Source of the DNA: Cryoendolithus antarcticus
Taxonomy: Eukaryota; Ascomycota; Dothideomycetes; Cladosporiales; Cladosporiaceae
Assembly: GCA_002077065.1 (NCBI GenBank)
Contig: NAJO01000008.1
Location: forward strand, 124,001 to 188,000
DNA length: 64,000 nt
Reading direction: 5' to 3'
How positions within the stretch are numbered: position 1 is the stretch's first letter; the number at the start of each line of letters is the position of its first letter. A program made the position numbers and the translations under genes. The notes beneath the pieces are model-generated. The model was not told the DNA's origin and did no database searches. It saw only the letters and a list, made by a program, of their open reading frames with translations. Positions 12,520 through 23,125 of the stretch are shown here, piece by piece.

Positions 12520-14166
12520 CTACAACTTTGAGCTCATCTGCTCTGCCGGCCCAGCCAGCGGATCATACACAGTCAGTGCCAACGTGTCCGGCGGCACCCC
12601 AGTAGCATGCATGCTAATCGTCCTCGTGTCCAAGAACTCCGGCCCAAGCTGGTCAACACTATTGCACCCGATCAATCGCATGTTCATCTCCATCTCGTCC
12701 TTCAGCAACTGCATCGCACGATCCACGCCTGGCAGGCCGTACGCAGACATAGCGTACAAGAACGGTCGACCGATACCAACACCCTTCGCACCAAGACATA
12801 CGGCCTTGATGATATCTGTCGCACGCCTGACACCGCCGTCGATGTAAATCTCGATCTGATCTTGCAGACCCAGACGACGCAGCTCAGGCATGACTTCAGC
12901 GAGGATCTCGATACCGGAGCGTGCAGTGTCTAGCTGGCGTCCGCCGTGGTTGGAGAGGACGACACCGTGGCAGCCTGCTTGGACTGCGCGGATCACGTCC
13001 TCAACACGCTGGACGCCCTTGAGGATAATGGGCATCTTCGTAACGGACAGAAACCAAGGAATGTCTTTCCAGCTGAGCGAAGGGTCGATGAAAGACGAGA
13101 TGGCGCGGGCGGCGCCTTGCGAGCGGTCCACGTTATCGCCACCGGTGTTCTGGACGTTTGAGCCCACGTCGGAGAACTTTGAGCGCATATCCTTCTCTCG
13201 TCGTCCGAGCTGCGGAGCATCCACGGTGATGAAGAGACCCTTGCAGCCTCGCTTCTCAGCGTGCTCGATGATTCGCTTCGTGATCGCGCGATCTTTGTTG
13301 ACGTACAGCTGCAGCCACTGGACTTGATCGCCTTCTTTGGCATCTACGATCTCGTCGAAGGAGCAGGACGCTAGGGTCGGGATCATCTGGATGACGTTGT
13401 GCTTGCGCGCGCCGCGGGTGAGGACCACCTCGCCTTCAGGGTTGCCGAGTTTACCTAGGGCGGTGGCGGTGACGTAGAAGGGGATCGAGACTTTGGTGCC
13501 GAGCATGGTTGTGGAGAGGTCGATGTTCTCTACGTCGTGGAGGATTCGTGGGCGGAAGAAGATGCGGTGGAAGGCGGAGTGGTTGTCGCGCATTGTCTGG
13601 GATATGATCAGCATTTCTACGGGGTGTCGAAGGTATTGCAGGGACTCACGATCTCATCATCAGCACCACTCGAGTAGTACGCCCACGCCGTCTTCTTCAT
13701 GACCCGTCTCGCCACGGCCTCGAAGTCCATCAGGTTATAGCATTGCTCCAAGATCGGCATCCGCTTGACCCTCTCCAATCGCTCGATCTCATACGGGTCC
13801 TCTTCCTTCTCCTCCACTTCGACAGTCGCCATGTCCACCTCGCCAAGATGCTTGCTCTTGTCGAGATACTTGTCCAGCGTGTCGGGAGGGTGTATAGGCG
13901 AGTATTCCTCGGTAGCATCCTTGCCGGCGTACTTGAGGATAATCTTGGGGCCGCCTGGGTGCTCGGGGAGGAACTCGGTGACATCGTAGGCTGGGCATGG
14001 TTTAGTCCGCTGAGCTTCAATCGGTGTTATGCTGGATAGTGCGCCAGGCTCCTGTAAACTCACCTCGTCCGTGGACTATCACCCAACACGACTCGTTCGA
14101 GTTGTGCTTCGCCACATCCTCTCCCTTGAGCTTCACGGTCTGCGTATCATTGCTGGAGTGGTTCAT
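12520..14166 (-). CDS. Cytochrome b2-like FMN L-lactate (2-hydroxyacid) dehydrogenase with C-terminal SKL
   Basis: A cytochrome b5 domain is fused to an FMN-dependent 2-hydroxyacid dehydrogenase, the layout of L-lactate:cytochrome c oxidoreductase (yeast CYB2). Exons 14166-14064, 13990-13650 and 13596-12520, with GTGAGT donors at both introns, give 506 residues. The haem ligands are His45 in LPEHPGG and His68 in PIHPPDT. The flavin domain carries the active-site motif SNHGGRQLD (histidine near residue 365) and [14 protein letters not shown]. The start follows the first in-frame ATG, giving [11 protein letters not shown] with no mitochondrial presequence; no in-frame ATG lies upstream. The protein ends in MSSKL, a canonical peroxisomal PTS1. 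An 88-nt intron in the 5' leader (14297-14210, GTAAGT to CTGCAG) is likely. True substrate and acceptor cannot be told from sequence. Confidence 0.93.
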
Positions 14167-14772
14167 GATAGCGCTTCTAGTGCTGCTTCGGCTTGTTCTC
14201 GACAGTACACTGCAGGAAAGAAGATACGAACAACAATTTGAACAGAAATGAGGCAGGAATGGTGACTTAGATACAGCGAGATGTTTGAGAAACTTACTGC
14301 ACTTCAACGCGGGAAGTCAATCGCCTACCAAGGTGCACTATTGCCGGCGAGGTCTTGATGGATGCGGCTCCAGATCGACCATGTTTCTCCACAGTCGAGT
14401 TCACTTCCCCACACTGTTTGCGGTTATTGCGGGCGTTATTGCGGATTGCGGAGGAAAGGACGACCGGCTTGTTTCATTGGGCTAGAAGTGAAGTACGATT
14501 GTCACATGACCCAGATGAATAGTGAACCCACGTACTTACCTTTCTGCGCAGGGAATGCACATTGGCAGGTATCAAAGCTTCAAAGTCACCGAGTGCAAAT
14601 GGAGCGCAAACAAATTGAGCATCTTTCGAGTTCTCAGCTATCATAACGCCATAACCTCGTCCCGTGTCCTCATGCCGACCAGGTCACGGACATCGTCTTT
14701 GCTGTCCGCCCTCGGCTTGTATCGAGCTCATGCTCCCTCCCGACCAGTACAATCCACGTCCTTTGGATCTGT
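14167..14772. promoter_or_regulatory. Promoter and leader region of the lactate dehydrogenase gene
   Basis: About 600 bp between two minus-strand genes. It holds the likely 5'-leader intron of the dehydrogenase (14210-14297) and, further upstream, a cluster of TGCGG motifs listed separately. The part next to 14773 would be the 3' untranslated region of the RRM gene. Confidence 0.45.
14419..14451. repeat. Four TGCGG (CCGCA) motifs in 33 bp
   Basis: TGCGG occurs at 14419-14423, 14428-14432, 14440-14444 and 14447-14451, three of them as ATTGCGG. On the minus strand these read CCGCA, upstream of the lactate dehydrogenase start by about 250-290 bp. Closely spaced identical short motifs are typical of a binding site cluster for a zinc-cluster type regulator. 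The factor is unknown and the reading is inference. Confidence 0.4.
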
Positions 14773-15730
14773 CTACGAAGCCTTGTGGCACCCTGAGCAA
14801 GCGCACTTGCCCGCCTCACAAGGGCACTGCGCATCGACACCTCCGCAGTTGCACTTCGTCCTCTCCTTTCCATCAATGTTGACCTTCTCCATCTCCGCCT
14901 CCTCGGCAGACTTGGTGGTGGTCGATCCACCGGTCGACCCGCCAGCCAGAATGGGCTTGCCGGCCTTCAACGTAGCCAAGTGCTTAGCCTCGTTGTGAAC
15001 GTCAAGCACCTGCTTTTGACCCTGCTCGTAGAACGAGCGGATCTTCTGGCCGGTAGGTGTGCCAGCAGCCTTCTCGAAGTAAGACGAGAGCGATGCCCAG
15101 CCTTGGGAAGCGGTCTTCGTGGCGCCGACCTTCTGATCGACGGCTTGGGCCTTCTCAGAAACCTTGTACTTCGAGTCGAATTGGGTGAGGGCAGTCGTGA
15201 AGCGGTTGGAGACGCCGTGTTGCTGGTCGAGCTGGATGGCGCGCTCGATCACGCCGTCGGAAACGACGTAGCCGTGTGCGAGGTACTCTGCAATGATCCT
15301 GCTGCGTGGCTTGTCCTCTTGTGCGAGCTCATCGATCGACTCATCGTGGCCGGAGCCAGACTTGGTGCTGGTGGTCTGACCGCCGGATGTGGATGTGCCA
15401 GACGTAGAAGTGCCAGACGATGACGCAGATGTGACCTTGACTTGCTCTGCACCCAGCTGTGTGTTGTCGAGGAGGAGTGCGGTTTTAGCAGCTGTCTCTT
15501 TCTCGAATGTCACGGTGGCTTCTTGCGTCTTCGCGCCGCCATCGGCCTCGGCGTCAGGGGTGACGGAAATATTGGAGATCTTTCCGCTGGCATGATGTTA
15601 GTGACCTTGATGGTTTGGCTTTGAGCCTCGCATGGATTCGTGTCTGAACCTACCAGAAGGAGAAGAAATCCCTGACCTCCTTCTCGCTCGTCTTGGAGCT
15701 AATTCCCTTAACGTGGACGGTGTTCGACAT
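14773..15730 (-). CDS. Vip1-like RRM protein with a metallothionein-like cysteine tail
   Basis: Single RNA-recognition-motif protein resembling the fungal Vip1 family, often named actin cytoskeleton protein VIP1. Exons 15730-15654 and 15586-14773, with a 67-nt intron (GTAGGT to GCCAG), give 296 residues. The RRM is N-terminal: MSNTVHVKGISSKTSEKEV, the spliced FFSFCGKISNISV, then ATVTFEKETAAKTALLL. A Ser/Thr/Gly linker follows near residues 75-95, then a helical region (RSRIIAEYLAHGYVVSDGVIE). The last 27 residues hold seven cysteines, 271, 273, 280, 282, 287, 289 and 292, as CxC, CxC, CxC and a final C, the order seen in small fungal copper metallothioneins. Metal binding is inference. The real cellular role of the family is poorly known. 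Confidence 0.88.
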
Positions 15731-16206
15731 GATTAGTTAGGTAATGGGGTTGAGTTCGGTGATGTGATGGTGGTACGCGTGAGTGATGTACTTGTTGAAT
15801 TGAGTATGGATTTGAGAGGTATATATGGAGAGTGCTGATGTCTTTCACTGCGAAATATCCCCTCAACGCGCCTGCCTTGCATGTGACGTAGGAAGGTGGG
15901 TTGAGAGTTGTGGCGCAGCTCTACGGTGGCGGGGCAAGAACACGTCGTCACTGCAGCGAGAGCGAGTCAAGGGGAAAGCTGCGCACGGTGGAAGAGGTGA
16001 ACGCTAGCATGTGAGAGGCGGAGATGTGCAGGGTCTGGATTAGGACGCGGATGTTGGCTCCCATGTTGGCTCCCATGATAAGCCCTTTGAATAGTGGCGT
16101 TCTCTTGATTCGCTGCTCAACATGACATTCATATCAGCGTACCTTTACATATGGGAATATTTCAGGCAAGTCCCTATTATCTCCATGTGCATTTTTCATT
16201 CAATCA
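15731..16206. promoter_or_regulatory. Upstream region of the Vip1-like gene, with a 12-bp tandem duplication
   Basis: About 475 bp between two minus-strand genes. The 12-bp unit ATGTTGGCTCCC stands twice in tandem at 16051-16074. A stress-element-like AGGGG lies near 15968. No gene was seen. Confidence 0.4.
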
Positions 16207-17064
16207 TCACTTCCCATCATTCTCATGACTGTGCTTTCCTCCCTCCCTGGCAAGCGCCTTGACCTCCTCCTTTGGCTTGTTGGCGAAGTTGTCGGGATTC
16301 GTCGCAGATGATCCGGTCTTGAAAGTGCCGTCAGGGTTGCGGCTTGGGTCATCGGAAGCAGATTGGCCCGATGTGGACTGAGAAGTGCCTGATGAAGTCG
16401 AGCCCGAGCTGCCGCTGCCAGCACTGTTGCCTGACATGAACGTTCCGTCGGAATTGTGGTCGGACGAGGTGGCTTGTCCACCGGAAGACTTGGACGCTGA
16501 GCTGCCACTGCCACCTTCGCTACCGACTTGATTGCCTGGCTTGAAGGTACCGTCCGGATTGCGGTCATCGGAGCCGGCGCTGGATTGCTGGCCGGAGGAC
16601 GAAGCCTTGGACGTTGAGCTGCCAGTGTTACCCTCGCTACCGACTTGGTTGCCTGGCTTTAAGGTGCCATCCGAACTGCGCTCATCGGAGCCAGAGCCTG
16701 TGTGCTGGCCTGTAGAGGAGGATGATTTCATGCCTGAGCTGTTGCTTCCACCATCGCTGCCGATCTGGTTGCCAGGCTTAAAGGTGCCGTCTGGATTACG
16801 GTCTTCGGTATCCGAGCTTGAATGTTGCTTCGTGGATGTTGAGCCGGATCCGGATGATCCACCACTTTCGCCAGAGCTGCCTACACTGTTGCCGGGCTTG
16901 AACGTGCCATCTGGGTTGCGCTCAGTGTCGTCAGAGGATGAGTGAGAGGTCGACGAAGAGGATTTTTCGCCATTGCCTCCACCGCTCAAGCGTCCAGCTT
17001 CATTGCCTTCGGCAAAGGTACCGTCTGCATTGCGGTTGGGGTCTTCAACGGCTGGGGTCGTCAT
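16207..17064 (-). CDS. Hydrophilic repeat protein with seven DGTF units and a Con-10/KGG-like end
   Basis: Intronless 285-residue, strongly hydrophilic protein rich in Ser, Gly, Asp and Asn. A unit built around RNPDGTFKPGN recurs seven times, with DGTF (once DGTL) at about residues 14, 52, 92, 132, 171, 206 and 245, a period of 35-40. Units are joined by Ser/Gly-rich linkers. The C-terminus (DNFANKPKEEVKALAREGGK, residues 258-277) resembles the KGG-type stress repeat of Neurospora Con-10 and bacterial GsiB-like proteins. There is no signal peptide or membrane segment. By that likeness it may be a stress or conidiation-induced hydrophilin; this is inference. A CCCCT stress element lies about 105 bp upstream (17166-17171). 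Confidence 0.8.
   Translation of the reverse strand: MTTPAVEDPNRNADGTFAEGNEAGRLSGGGNGEKSSSSTSHSSSDDTERNPDGTFKPGNSVGSSGESGGSSGSGSTSTKQHSSSDTEDRNPDGTFKPGNQIGSDGGSNSSGMKSSSSTGQHTGSGSDERSSDGTLKPGNQVGSEGNTGSSTSKASSSGQQSSAGSDDRNPDGTFKPGNQVGSEGGSGSSASKSSGGQATSSDHNSDGTFMSGNSAGSGSSGSTSSGTSQSTSGQSASDDPSRNPDGTFKTGSSATNPDNFANKPKEEVKALAREGGKHSHENDGK
16320..17030 (-). repeat. Tandem coding repeats of about 117 bp in the DGTF protein
   Basis: Seven copies of a 35-40 codon unit, each with a conserved DGTF-containing core and a variable Ser/Gly linker. The four central copies (KPGN form) are the most alike. Such in-frame repeats can expand or shrink by unequal recombination. Confidence 0.7.
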
Positions 17065-17887
17065 GTTGATGGTTCTGCTTCTTGCACGTAAAATATCTAA
17101 GACGAGCTGTGCTTATACCTTTCAGTAGTGATTGCGAGAAGAAGTGGGTCGAATGCTCTACTTATCCCCCCTACACCACAGGCTCCAAAGTCCTTTCACA
17201 TCGCCTTTGCCATGACGCAGCAACGAACCCTGGACATAGCCATATGCGTTTGTTGCAATAAACGAGGTCTCAGCACGCCGATCATTGGATCCTGCTGCCT
17301 TCAGAAACCTGGTTTGCTACGACCGGCGCGATGCGCCTAAGGCCACATCGCTCAGTGCACATACTCATTGGCCGACCTGCGCCACATCGTCAAGCCGCAG
17401 AGTGTTCGTGAGGTGCATGCGCTGAATTAAGGTTTTCCAGGTTCTGTAGTCCTCTCGCCAAGGTCAAGTTGTGACGTGCCACTTCACTGTGGCGTCGATC
17501 GATCACAGGCAGCGCACGTATCTAGCCACTTGTCTTCATGCTACTGACTTCGTCACCTAGTGCGTTAGCATCGCTGGTCGCCAACGGAAATTGGCTTACG
17601 GCAAAATTTGCCCTTGGGATAACGAGAGACATGCAGAAGTGATGTCGGAATAACGTTCGCGTGACGAAGGAAGGTGCGATCCATCTGCAGCAAGTGTCTC
17701 ATGAAATATCTGTGCATGATGAAGAAGGTAGACTCAAAATTCAGAATGGTGACTTCTTGTCAAGCTTCAACCGACTTTCTCAGCCTATCAAGGTCTCAAG
17801 CCTTATCTAAATATCTTCACAGAATCTTAGCAAACGGGGTATCCAAAGAATCGAATCCTCTCACAACTTTTCGCAGCTGAAGAGTCA
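17065..17887. other. Intergenic region upstream of the DGTF repeat gene
   Basis: About 820 bp between two minus-strand genes: promoter of the DGTF gene on the left and 3' region of the HSF gene on the right. Apart from the CCCCT motif at 17166-17171, no feature was recognised. Confidence 0.4.
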
Positions 17888-19796
17888 TCACAAAACCCTC
17901 TTCCGCTTCCGTTCTTCCCATCCGCCCTCATCCTCGCCTTCCCTCTCAGCAGTGTCGGCTGGATTGAGAAGCGAGTGCACATTGCTGGCCATACTACTCC
18001 GTCTCGTCGGAGGCGCCGTATCAACACCCCTGAACGGAAACCTTGCACCGGGGATCTGCCATCCAGCATCATTGCTATTGGCATAGCTGCCACCGAAACT
18101 TGACCCAAAGCTTGGTGCGCTCATCTCGTGCGGCGGCGGTGGGGACGCTTGACGCGATGGCAGTTGCGAGACTCTCGGAAGCTCGTACTGTGCCAGTGCA
18201 TCGCGAATCTGCTGGTCGCCAGGATTTGCAGCAAGGCGTGGCGATGATGGCCAGGCTGTGGAGTTGTGACCGGACGCGTACGGGGAGCTAGTAGCGTTGT
18301 ACGATGGAAGTGGAGGTTGACCGCCTTCCCAGCCTTGGAGCCTGATGTCGGCAGAGGTGTGACGTCGGGGTAGACCAGGCGGCGTCTCTTGGTTCGCCAG
18401 CGGATGTTGTATCTGGGGAGGTGCCGGCGGTGGAGGTGGCGGTGGAAAGTTTGCGGGTCGCGATGACGAGGGCGAGTAGATAGCGCCGCCGGTGCCGATT
18501 GAGCCGAAGCGACGCGGCGACACCTGCAGGTGCGAAGGCACAGCGGCTCTGAACGAGCTAGGCTTGGCAATTGTCTGCAGCGACGGTCTGCGAGACTCAT
18601 CAAATGGCCGCAGTCTCGGCGATATCGCTATCGGTGGGTCGTTCAAACCGCCATTCTGCTGGAAGAAGGACTGTCTATTTGCAAACGGTGAGCCTTGCGT
18701 GTCTTCCTGGGCCTTCAGCATTTCAGTCTGCCGTGCAATATCTTGGCGCATTGCGAAGACATCTCGGTGCAGTGAGTTGTCCGGGTCAGGAACCAGCGCA
18801 AGTATATGAGTCGAGAGGTCATTGTTCCATTGGTGGCACTTCACCAGGCCGTCAAGTAGAGTCTGACACCGCGCCAGCATGGCAGCATTAGCATCTTCTG
18901 TGCGCTGCACTCTGTTGTACAGGTCTTGGATGTTCCAATCCACTACACCAAGTCTCATGTCTAGTGGGTCGGGCATGGGTTCCGTTGGCGGCCCTGGCGG
19001 CGGTGGACCCGGCAGTTTGGGTGCACTCGAGAACGAGTCCCTGTGAATGAGCGCATGCCGTGATGCTCTGCGTTTGATCTCGCGCAGACCCACAAGGTCG
19101 CCGCGCTTGAAATTTCCGCCGCCATGCTTGAACTCCCATAATGGCGAGTCCGGTGATCCAGTGTGGAAGACATCACTAACTGCAAAACATCAGCACAGCG
19201 GACGTGACCCACGAACATGCATTTACTTACCTTTGTGGAAGCCATACATGTTCAGCTGCCTCACGAATGACGAGATGTTGGTGTGCTTGAAGTATTGCGC
19301 CAATACCTTTGAGAACTCGGCCGATGGTGACATGACGAAGCTCTCGTTCGTACTCGACCAAGCAATCAAGTCTGAAATACTTGGGTCTTCCAGCATACTG
19401 TTGAACTGGTCAGCGCACAGGCTCTCGATCTCGCTGTCGGCACACTCACTTGTATAGCTTGTGGATGAACGCCGTCTGAACGACTTTCGGCTGCTGAGCC
19501 GCAGCCGCAGCTCCTATCGGCTGACTCTGCTGTACCGTGTGTCCATTCATGGGGCCGGTAGCATAGTTCTGTTGCTGTTCAGGGTGACCGAGGTCAACCT
19601 GCCGGTTGCCATTCGTGAGGATTGACGGAGGTCCCATCACTGTTGCTTGCGGCTGACTGACATCCATTGCCTCTGTTCCATTGCTATGTGGCGGACCAGC
19701 TGACGAAAGTATCGGCAGTTGTCTTGTAGCAGGTGCGTGAAAGCTTCTCGGTTCACCAGGGAATATGCTCCTCGGCGCATCGCTCACAGTTGCCAT
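17888..19796 (-). CDS. SFL1: HSF-type transcription factor, Sfl1-like
   Basis: Nuclear DNA-binding regulator of the HSF-fold family. Exons 19796-19450, 19397-19231 and 19179-17888 with introns of 52 and 51 nt give 601 residues. The DNA-binding domain spans about residues 110-215: FIHKLYNMLEDPSISDLIAW, then SSFVRQLNMYGFHKVSDVFH, then LWEFKHGGGNFKRGDLVGLR and EIKRRASRH. The intron within LY(N)M and the one after GFHK both restore the expected domain. The N-terminus is Gln/Pro/Ala-rich. A helical stretch (about 235-330, AMRQDIARQTEMLKAQ) may mediate oligomerisation. The tail is Pro/Ser-rich and ends in basic KRKRVL. Yeast Sfl1 represses flocculation and filamentation genes. The target genes here are unknown. 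Confidence 0.9.
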
Positions 19797-20831
19797 CTTC
19801 GAAATTCACTGGAACCTCGCTGGTTCTTTGACTTGGTATTGAATCGCCAACGCTTCGTTGCAATCCCACACGACTCGGCGAGGATGTGCGACGTAGAGCG
19901 TTTGTCCAGTGAGCTATTACAGTATGCGGATGACCATAGCTTCTCTTGTGCTCGCCCGCTCCTATTGCGCCTGTCCACTGCTCTACAAAGTTGGGCTTCC
20001 GTGTTCCTGACAAGGCTCAATGGGTCTGAAACTCAACATGCGCTTGCGGGGTCCAAGGACCAGGATGTAGATCGTCTCTCGATAGCAATGCTGATTAAAT
20101 GCTGCTGCTGTGGGGGTTCCGGAGCTCGCGTCCTGCCTGCGGGAGCAGCGAGGAGGTCTAGCACATGCAGAGAAGGAGGAAATGCGGGAGAACTATAGTA
20201 CAACGATACAACGAGCAAGCCTCGAGCTCCACACGGAACCCTGAGAGAAGGCATATAAAGCCCACTTAAGATTTGATGGATGGAGGCTTCCGAAAGCTCC
20301 GGCCAACGTCTTGACCCTCCCCTCCTAAGTGGTGCAGGGCTAGCGCATGTGCAACGACTATATGCCGGACCTCATAACCCACATGGCAATCCCTGATATA
20401 CCATCTGGCGGCGTCCACTCGAGCTTTGGGGCTCTGATTGCAATGCGGCCTCATTGAGTCGATGAGGTCGTCTGATACGCACACCGCACACGAGGTTGAG
20501 CAAGGCCTTGCAGCGCTGAAACGCGTCGTTGCACCACTTGTCTCCACCGCTGCCTACCTGGAACGAGCCGTCCGAGAGGCTTACCACGGTGGTGACGGCG
20601 ATGCTAAATTGCCGCTTTGGAACATTACAAGAGTTTGCATGAGAAGTGTCTCACGTGGCCGAACTTCACCGTGAAGACGTTCACTAGTCAAAGTCATGAC
20701 ATCGAGGCTCGTGGATGTATATCGGCACATGTCAGAGCACGAGCGAGACGAAGCGTAAATGCGAACTATCATCAGTCCTGCATCATCACTTTGACTGAGG
20801 ACTTCGCAGGTTGAGGTACCTTGTTGCCGCG
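19797..20831. promoter_or_regulatory. Divergent region between the Sfl1-like gene and an F-box gene
   Basis: About 1 kb separating divergent genes; it should hold both promoters. Short open frames here show no protein-like composition or recognisable domain. Confidence 0.45.
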
Positions 20832-22298
20832 ATGTCAGCAAGTGAGCGGACAATAGTGAGTGAGTGCATTCGTTCACTTCGGGACCCGGTGAGACGACTC
20901 CCGCTCGAACTCCTTCTCCGGGTTTTCGATCATTTAGCTCGGCTTACTACTTGGCGGTTGCGCACAGTCTCGCGAGAGTGGTGCGCGGTACTTAGTGGGT
21001 CGGCATTCGAGGCCGCCGCAGTGATGAGGTTTGAGACTCACGACCAATCTGATGCAGTGTCTCGTGACGAACGCAAGTCACGATCTGTGGAGTCAAGAAT
21101 TCGACGTCTTCAAGCTGTTCAGCGACATCAACCGTTCTATCGTGCCGATCTGACAGGAATGCCAACGATGCGCAACGATTTGAGCGGCGGCTTTTCGAAG
21201 GCAGTGCTGAAATGTAGTTTCTTCGCGTACGTTTCCGACGGAGACAGAGTGATTACGATACTCGACCTTCTCCGTGGTAGTACGCACCACTTGAACGGTG
21301 ATGCAAATGAGACCATCTTGCAAGTCTTACTTACGCGCACGACAGTGAGATTTGTGACTTTCAACGGTCATATGTACAGTGCTACCCTATCCGAGCTCGA
21401 CGGATCGTGTCGAAAGACCACACTACCTTCTTCCGCTCTACAGTCAATCGCAAGCGACGAAGATGATGTTGCCATGCTCTACTGGCTACCGGACTACGTC
21501 GGCTACAGAGTCATAATGACTCGTGGAACTTCAACCATCGGGACATTCGATATCAGCGAGATGGGATTTGCAAGCAAGACCATGTTGATCAGTGCCGGAA
21601 AGCAGTGCATCGACTTCTTCGGACATGAGTTCATCAAGGCTAAGCGTCCAGAAGTCATGTCATACCACCATAGTCGATACTCTTACAACGGAGAGATGAT
21701 GAGTCACTCGTCTGTCGAAGACTTTCTAGGCCCTTGCGAGTCTGTGCGCAGTAAGTCTGCGTCAAGGAGAAGCATCTCTGCACCAGTCCCAGCAGGGACC
21801 TCTGCTGTGTACCAGATTGCCGTGCAAACACCAAATCTGAGTTTGAAGAGCAAATCTTGCCGTTACTGGACCTTGCTGTTTGATAATCATGAAGGAAGGT
21901 TGTTCAAGCAGTATGCCGGAGTAGGTGCTTCTCCCAACGAAGAAATGCCCACTTCACGACACGTGCGACTGTGGAAAGATCGGTATTACCATTCCGGCGG
22001 CAACGGTGGAATTGAATCGACACCTGTTGCGATGTTTTGCGATCTCGTAGGCACGGCCAAAGCGACTTCTCGATCACGGAATACTGCTAGCTTCGCATCA
22101 GCCACTGGCGGATTTCCGGAGAGACACATTGCTGTGAACGAATCATTCTCTCTGTGCTTCGACAATGAGCGTGGCGTGTGCCATATCGAGTGCTGGGATG
22201 AGGATGCCATCGACCAAGATATTGTAGCCGGCGAAGACAAGGGTGAAAGTCGCCAGTCCTCCGACAGGTGGTGCTGGAGGAAATGCACTTACACATGA
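20832..22298 (+). CDS. F-box protein, otherwise unrecognised
   Basis: A 488-residue protein starting at the ATG of MSASERTIVSECI. Residues about 22-55 form an F-box: PVRRLPLELLLRVFDHLARL, then RTVSREWCAVLSG. F-box proteins link substrates to SCF ubiquitin ligases through Skp1. The rest is a long region of beta-strand character with no named domain, common in fungal F-box families. The 3' end is uncertain: a different frame downstream reads as plausible protein (EEMHLHMKDVCKSPKLWNW) to a stop at 22376-22378. It could be joined by a short intron (GTAGCC near 22219 to CGACAG near 22270) or by a frameshift. Confidence 0.7.
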   Translation: MSASERTIVSECIRSLRDPVRRLPLELLLRVFDHLARLTTWRLRTVSREWCAVLSGSAFEAAAVMRFETHDQSDAVSRDERKSRSVESRIRRLQAVQRHQPFYRADLTGMPTMRNDLSGGFSKAVLKCSFFAYVSDGDRVITILDLLRGSTHHLNGDANETILQVLLTRTTVRFVTFNGHMYSATLSELDGSCRKTTLPSSALQSIASDEDDVAMLYWLPDYVGYRVIMTRGTSTIGTFDISEMGFASKTMLISAGKQCIDFFGHEFIKAKRPEVMSYHHSRYSYNGEMMSHSSVEDFLGPCESVRSKSASRRSISAPVPAGTSAVYQIAVQTPNLSLKSKSCRYWTLLFDNHEGRLFKQYAGVGASPNEEMPTSRHVRLWKDRYYHSGGNGGIESTPVAMFCDLVGTAKATSRSRNTASFASATGGFPERHIAVNESFSLCFDNERGVCHIECWDEDAIDQDIVAGEDKGESRQSSDRWCWRKCTYT

Positions 22299-23125
22299 AG
22301 GACGTATGCAAATCTCCGAAGCTATGGAATTGGATCTGCGGTACGGTCCACACGGCTACAATAGTGTACCGTTGCTGATGCCCAGGAGAACTCGGGGTGT
22401 CAACACCGGGCCGGGAGCGCAGAATTCGGTCTCTCCACACCACGGTATTGTCGCGATCACTGTCATGGCAATGTCAGCAATCGTGTGAGAGAGAGTTTGA
22501 CTATGCTCGTCAGCAGAGGTACAATCTCCGGATATCTCCACCGTCACACGACCGGATGATCAGAGTCCACAAGCCTTGCCAATGCGTTGCTAGATTTGAA
22601 TGCCTGGTCTAGGGCATTCTGCCCGAAAGAGTCGCTACAGACTGCGACCCTGCTACATCGACAGGGCCCTTCTTGTCAATGGGGTGGTCACGAGACGCTC
22701 AGCGACTCCAGCTGAACGACATGCATGTCGAATCGCCGCACGTCATGCATGACTGGGCATTCAGGTGTTTCTGATCCATCAGAGTCTGTGCTGCCAATTC
22801 CGGCTACCATCAGGAGCTGTTCGCCATCAGAATTGGTTGTCGGACGCTCTCATACTGAAGTCGTCCTGGACATCGCACTTCCACCCCCTGAATGCATGGG
22901 CCTACGCGTGTCTTAAACCATCGTGATCATCGCTCGCTGACATCGCGGGTCTCGACCGCTACGTTCCTACTGGAGCTTCGACGTGACCCAGCCCACGAAC
23001 TGCTGACAAGTCTAATGGGCGCTCTATGCCCCGCATCAGGTCTTCCATTTGCCGTCTGTGTATCGTAAGGAGCTCAGCGAGCTTCTCTTCCGACAGCGAT
23101 CGCCACGTTGCCCTAGGCTCGAGAC
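22299..23125. other. Convergent spacer
   Basis: About 830 bp between convergent F-box-like genes. The first 80 bp may be coding if the preceding gene is spliced. Nothing else was recognised. Confidence 0.35.

Noticed and set aside
19719..20198. 159-residue plus-strand frame upstream of the F-box gene
   Set aside because: Overlaps the Sfl1-like start on the other strand, has no domain and starts inside that gene.
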